From Gongronella butleri (Eukaryota; Mucoromycota; Mucoromycetes; Mucorales; Cunninghamellaceae), in the NCBI GenBank assembly GCA_025201375.1, contig JAIWZP010000022.1, positions 1 to 64,000 of the forward strand: DNA of 64,000 bases, written 5' to 3'. A model generated the notes under the pieces. The model worked only from the letters and a program-made list of their open reading frames with translations, ran no database searches and was not told where the DNA came from. A program made the position numbers and the translations under genes. Shown here piece after piece: positions 60,342-64,000 of this stretch (position 1 is the stretch's first letter; each line of letters opens with the position of its first letter).

Positions 60342-62207
60342 ATGCAACCGGATACCAGCGACGACGAAGAGTATGCTCCCTTGACCATGACGGGGTGGGG
60401 TCAGCAAGCGCAGGCAGTCGTGGAAGAGGACAATGACCCCGTCGATCCCGACAATATCAAAGGGTGGTCGTCCCTGGCCGATCCCAACAAGAAACTCGCT
60501 CCTGGGCAGCTAGGCAGCGGCGGTCTGCACCGCAAGGGCAAGAATTACATCCCGGTGGACGAGAGTACCATTCTGCGGCAGCGGCTTGGACAGCCGCCCG
60601 TGGCCAAGAAGAAAAAGCAAGGATTCGATTCCAGCGCGAGCAAATCTGCCAGGAACCATCATCCTGTGCATCATTCGAATCATGTTCACGCACAACCCCC
60701 GCATCATTCGCATCATCATCACGCAAAAGACGGCTTTGCACGCTCAAAATACCCTGCTTCTTCCATCCACCCGAAAAAACCCTCCAAAACCGTCACTTTT
60801 GCAAAACAGCTGCAAACGTCCGCTCCTCCACCGCCTGCCGCGCATCTGCCCACTCCACCAGCCTCAATGCGCGGGCGTTCCGCGCACACGAACGCCAATT
60901 CATCGGATACCACGTCAGCGACGCCCAAAACAACTCCATCCTCGGGTTGGCAATCGCGTAAATTGGTCGACACGCCTTTTTGGGAATCGCCCACGTACAC
61001 GGCGCCCAACGCGTCCAATCCTGATAATGCGCACGGCCAATGGGCCACGTTTGCCGATGGTATGAAGAATATGCGGCGCCCTGCCCCCATTTCCGATGAA
61101 AAGGACGAAGAAACAAAGGAAAGCGACTTTGATGGCTATGATTCGCGTCGTTCCGGGAATCGCATCCTCAAGGATTCGCCGGCGGCCGCCTGGGGACTCG
61201 AAGACGACGCGCGTGAAAGCCACAAGAGTGCCACGCCCACACCCACAAGCGTTGTTGCCGCCGCCGCCGTCGCTGGCACCTCCAATAAGCTGCGCCAGCC
61301 GCCTCCGGGCCTGTCCATGCCACCACCAGGCCTGGTTCCTGCTTCTTTGGGCGTCAATGGCAAGACACAAGAAAAAAAATATCCTCCCGCACCGCCGGCC
61401 TCCATGCACCCGCCTTTGCCACCCTCGCCCTCTTGGAATATGCAGAATCAGCCCCACGCACCCTCCTCGTGGGGAGAGTTACCAAACACGTCGGACGACG
61501 CAGTCCCAGACGCGTCAAGAGCGCGGAAAAACCCACCGCCGGGCTTGCATATGCCGGCTGCATCCAATTCGTGGGGATCTCCCCAGAAAAAGTCATCGTC
61601 CCCTCCTGGATTGTCATCATGGGGCCAGCAACCACAGCAGCAACCGTCTTCCCCACCTGGCTTGTCGTCGTGGGGCCAACAACCACAACAGCAGCCATCT
61701 TCCCCACCCGGATTGTCTTCGTGGGGCCAGACTCCTCCCGGTTTATCTTCTTGGGGCGCGTCGGCTGCGCCGTCGTGGGATCAACCAGGCGACGGATGGG
61801 GCCAAGCACCCGTGTCGCCTTCCACACAATCGTACGACGACGCGCGCGCCGCAGGCGGCTTTGCTGACCCATCGCGCTCCAAGTATTCCGAGAATGACCG
61901 CAGCAAGAAGCCCTACCCAAAGAATTACTATCAAAAGGATGGCGTGACCAAGCCTGCTTTTGTCAATACCCCTTCTCGCGTTGCCGCACCGCCCTCTGCC
62001 AACAACCCGGTCATCGTGTCCATCAATCTCGAGTTGGACAAACATCAAAGTATCCCTATTGGCATCCGAAAATACGACGACCCCGAGGTGCTTGCCATCA
62101 AATTCACACAGTCCCATGGCATCCGCGCGCCAGGCGTCGTCCAGGCTATCATCAAGCTCTTTTCAGAGCAAAAGGCAAACGCAATGATGCGCTACAAGAC
62201 CCATTGA
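60342..62207 (+). CDS. WG/GW-rich low-complexity protein with a conserved C-terminal segment
   Basis: Single exon, 621 aa, unrecognised. The start at 60342 follows a long T-rich leader and gives MQPDTSDDEEYAPL. The chain is rich in tryptophan next to glycine: GWGQ, SGWQ, AAWGLE, SSWGEL, NSWGSP, then the near-exact repeat SSPPGLSSWGQQPQQQP in tandem (61600-61740), SSWGAS and DGWGQA. Together about ten WG or GW. PPGL motifs recur (PPPGLSM, PPPGLVP, PPPGLHM, PPGLSSW). Histidine- and Pro-rich stretches come before. The last 60 residues (VSINLELDKHQSIPIGIRKY to EQKANAM) look folded. Such Argonaute-hook-like repeats bind Argonaute in other organisms; for this protein that is inference. Confidence 0.75.
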   Translation: MQPDTSDDEEYAPLTMTGWGQQAQAVVEEDNDPVDPDNIKGWSSLADPNKKLAPGQLGSGGLHRKGKNYIPVDESTILRQRLGQPPVAKKKKQGFDSSASKSARNHHPVHHSNHVHAQPPHHSHHHHAKDGFARSKYPASSIHPKKPSKTVTFAKQLQTSAPPPPAAHLPTPPASMRGRSAHTNANSSDTTSATPKTTPSSGWQSRKLVDTPFWESPTYTAPNASNPDNAHGQWATFADGMKNMRRPAPISDEKDEETKESDFDGYDSRRSGNRILKDSPAAAWGLEDDARESHKSATPTPTSVVAAAAVAGTSNKLRQPPPGLSMPPPGLVPASLGVNGKTQEKKYPPAPPASMHPPLPPSPSWNMQNQPHAPSSWGELPNTSDDAVPDASRARKNPPPGLHMPAASNSWGSPQKKSSSPPGLSSWGQQPQQQPSSPPGLSSWGQQPQQQPSSPPGLSSWGQTPPGLSSWGASAAPSWDQPGDGWGQAPVSPSTQSYDDARAAGGFADPSRSKYSENDRSKKPYPKNYYQKDGVTKPAFVNTPSRVAAPPSANNPVIVSINLELDKHQSIPIGIRKYDDPEVLAIKFTQSHGIRAPGVVQAIIKLFSEQKANAMMRYKTH

Positions 62208-63384
62208 GCTACAGTATGCTCTTTTCTCTCTATATCTCTTTCTCTTTCTCTTTTTTTTTTGTCCCCTTTCCTCGTCCCCCTCGTTCCTTCCCGGTGTAGC
62301 CCCCTCCTCCTGGCTCGCATTATATCACGTGTTAAAATACCTGTACATAGGCACTTGCTGCTGTGAATAAATTGTAGTTGAACCCAATGACCAGTCGAAC
62401 AAAGCGCGTTTATTTTTTCGTTTGTTTTTGCTTTCCAACCCATTTTTACCACCATCTTTTCTTTTTTTTCACTTTTTTTTTTCGCTGAATCATCATGCCG
62501 CAGCAGGGAATGCACGCCATCATCACCTACAGTATTTTCGCTTGGACTGTTGAGTGTGGACACCGATTTACAGTACTTGTTGTTTCTGCCTTGCTTTGTT
62601 TTGTAGCGCAAAAAAAGATGATACATGATTTACAGTATCCTATTTAACAGATCCCGTGGCCGGTGCCAAACAACGGCTTGACCACACCATCTGTTGGCCC
62701 GTGATTTGATACTGTATTTGCTAATTTCAAGGAATCATGAGGCTGTTGTGGTGTTTTCAGCTACCAAGGACTCCTCAGTCCTCATCAGAACGACATGCCA
62801 GCAAGAAGCAAGCACTCAATCATCACGCATCGCCGCGCGAGACACACACTGCGTGTTGTTGATCTTTTTTTTTTTTTTTTTGTTTGCTCAAGCTTCAAGT
62901 ATCATCAAGGTCAACCACTGCTGGGGACCCCAATTGGCTCACCTGCAGGGGCCCTCTTTTGATTTTTTTTTTTTTTTACGCGCTGCTGACATGACCAATA
63001 TATCATGTGAGAAGTGAAATGATGGCCCAAGGGCCAAAAAAAAAAAATTCAAAAATTTGATTGTTTTCATTGTTCGCCTTGTGTCCCTTGGAAGCGTGCC
63101 ATGGCTTTGATGCTACTGTTCTATGTACCTGATTTGCTTCTAACGTCCACGCCAATGCGACACGAATCAACTCGTTTCTCGCTGAGACAAGCGCTTTTCA
63201 GGGTTGATCCTGTCTATTTTACACCCGAGAGCGGCCCTTGAGTCTCATTGGACGAGGAAAATTGATTAGCCCCTATGATAGTACAAAAACAGGGTCGAGG
63301 GGTCAATTTCAAATGCGAAAAAGCCATGGCATTTTTTTTTGTCCATTTTTATTACAATTTGTGCATGAAGATGATGATATGATA
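62208..63384. other. Gene-free spacer with several TACAGTA heptamers
   Basis: Begins at the WG-gene stop; GAATAAATTG near 62361 may be its poly(A) signal. Heptamers at 62211, 62528, 62569, 62631 and 62710. T-runs at 62864 and 62968. The 62750-63300 part shows no gene. Confidence 0.5.
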
Positions 63385-63756
63385 TTAGCAGGTATTTATA
63401 TATGTGAGAACGGCCAGGGAACCATGGAAGAGGAAGCCAAGGTAGCGATACGGGAACACATGGCTGCGGATTATATCGTCGAGGATCAGGAGTGTCGACA
63501 GTCCATGAAAAACTGCAAAGCCGGTGGCGAGGCGCCTGCCCTGAGGTTCGTGTATAGGGAGAGCCTTGTTGCAATGGATGAACCATGTCAGGCCAATGAG
63601 GCAGATGCCAATGGATCGCATTAAAAAGAGAATGGCCGCATCGTTTCTTGTGTCCAGCACCATGTCAGGGAAAAATAGGAAAAGCACGCAATCAAAGCCT
63701 TGCACAAGCACGTGGCTCGTGTAAATGGTCTCTTGATTCAACAGCTTCCCGCTCAT
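63385..63756 (-). CDS. Small polytopic membrane protein, function unknown
   Basis: Single open frame of 123 aa on the minus strand from ATG at 63756 (MSGKLLNQETIYTSH). About four hydrophobic segments are visible: LVQGFDCVLFLFFP, AILFLMRSIGICLIGLTWF, LATGFAVFHGLSTLLIL and YLGFLFHGSLAVLTYI. Charged loops carry NKALPIHEPQGRR between the second and third. This even pattern of helices and the absence of low complexity argue it is real. I do not recognise the family. It ends before a gene-free spacer; upstream lies a probable kinase tail, also minus strand, 137 bp away. Confidence 0.65.
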   Translation of the reverse strand: MSGKLLNQETIYTSHVLVQGFDCVLFLFFPDMVLDTRNDAAILFLMRSIGICLIGLTWFIHCNKALPIHEPQGRRLATGFAVFHGLSTLLILDDIIRSHVFPYRYLGFLFHGSLAVLTYINTC

Positions 63757-63893
63757 TGCACCCCTCGACAATAAAGAAAGAAAGCAAGCAACAAAAAGAA
63801 GAGGATGAAAAAAAAAAAAAAAAAACTCAAATCAAGCCATTTCGAGCTGATTTCCATTTCCGGCATCCGAAAAAGGGAGGTCAACGTCATGCT

Positions 63894-64000
63894 TTATTTT
63901 CCTGGGATGGCGTCAATGTACTGCTGGATGGTCATGCGATTGGCAGGCTGTGGTTGTAAAAGACCGCGGATCAGCTTGAGAAATTGCCATGGCACGGTGT
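63894..64000 (-). CDS. Probable protein kinase C-terminus, truncated by the window edge
   Basis: Too short to be an obvious ORF. The minus strand reads open from the right edge: TVPWQFLKLIRGLLQPQPAN, then RMTIQQYIDAIPGK and stop at 63896-63894. L-I-x-x-L-L-x-P-x-P-x-x-R-M-T-I-x-x-Y fits kinase subdomain XI, where the Arg is invariant and the segment closes the C-lobe; the protein ends ten residues later. This assignment rests on 34 residues only. Confidence 0.5.
   Translation of the reverse strand, partial: TVPWQFLKLIRGLLQPQPANRMTIQQYIDAIPGK

Overview
The window is nuclear DNA from a filamentous fungus, most likely an early-diverging (Mucoromycota) lineage, perhaps Mucorales. What supports this is a single-chain ATP-citrate lyase, a Zn2Cys6 factor with a short basic RGRPRL tail, paired type I kelch membrane proteins, and short phase-conserved introns full of long A and T runs. 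The placement is inference. All gene models were spliced by eye from GT/GC-AG junctions and reading-frame continuity.

Layout: 0-9.4 kb holds the 3' part of a BMT5-like rRNA methyltransferase, a nine-exon kinesin-4 type motor, and (minus strand) a GATA-like plus PHD zinc-finger protein that at first looks like two genes. From 9.4 to 16 kb is gene-free; it carries a dense cluster of TACAGTA/TACTGTA heptamers and a dispersed repeat interrupted by a 1.02 kb foldback element. From 16 to 33.4 kb lie an NDUFAF6-like complex I assembly factor, a Zn2Cys6 transcription factor, a ROM2-type Rho GEF (DEP-RhoGEF-PH-CNH), a repeat block, and ATP-citrate lyase. From 33.4 to 37 kb is a 2 kb element with long inverted repeats. 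From 36.8 to 41.3 kb are a small polytopic membrane protein, a metallo-beta-lactamase-fold hydrolase and a four-finger C2H2 regulator. From 43.5 to 49.2 kb is repeat-rich: old element copies, a 500 bp tandem satellite, a second copy of the dispersed repeat (without the foldback insertion), and a GAGATCGAG-rich patch.

From 49.3 to 55.7 kb are two tandem kelch-repeat membrane proteins, separated by another copy of the 2 kb element and a tRNA-Lys(CTT). From 56.4 to 64 kb is gene-dense: YOP1/REEP, RPN10, ribosomal protein RPS23 (uS12), a WG-rich protein with Argonaute-hook-like repeats, a small membrane protein, and the C-terminal tail of a probable protein kinase running off the right edge.

The genes are mostly unrelated housekeeping and regulatory functions, not a pathway cluster. 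The most unusual signal is non-coding: roughly 40 TAC(A/T)GTA heptamers confined to gene-free and repeat DNA. The sequence matches the footprint that Tc1/mariner-type excision leaves at a TA target. In at least two cases a sister repeat copy shows the clean pre-insertion TA, and a foldback element with TA-flanked CAG/CTG ends is still in place at 13.8-14.8 kb with its empty counterpart at 47.9 kb.
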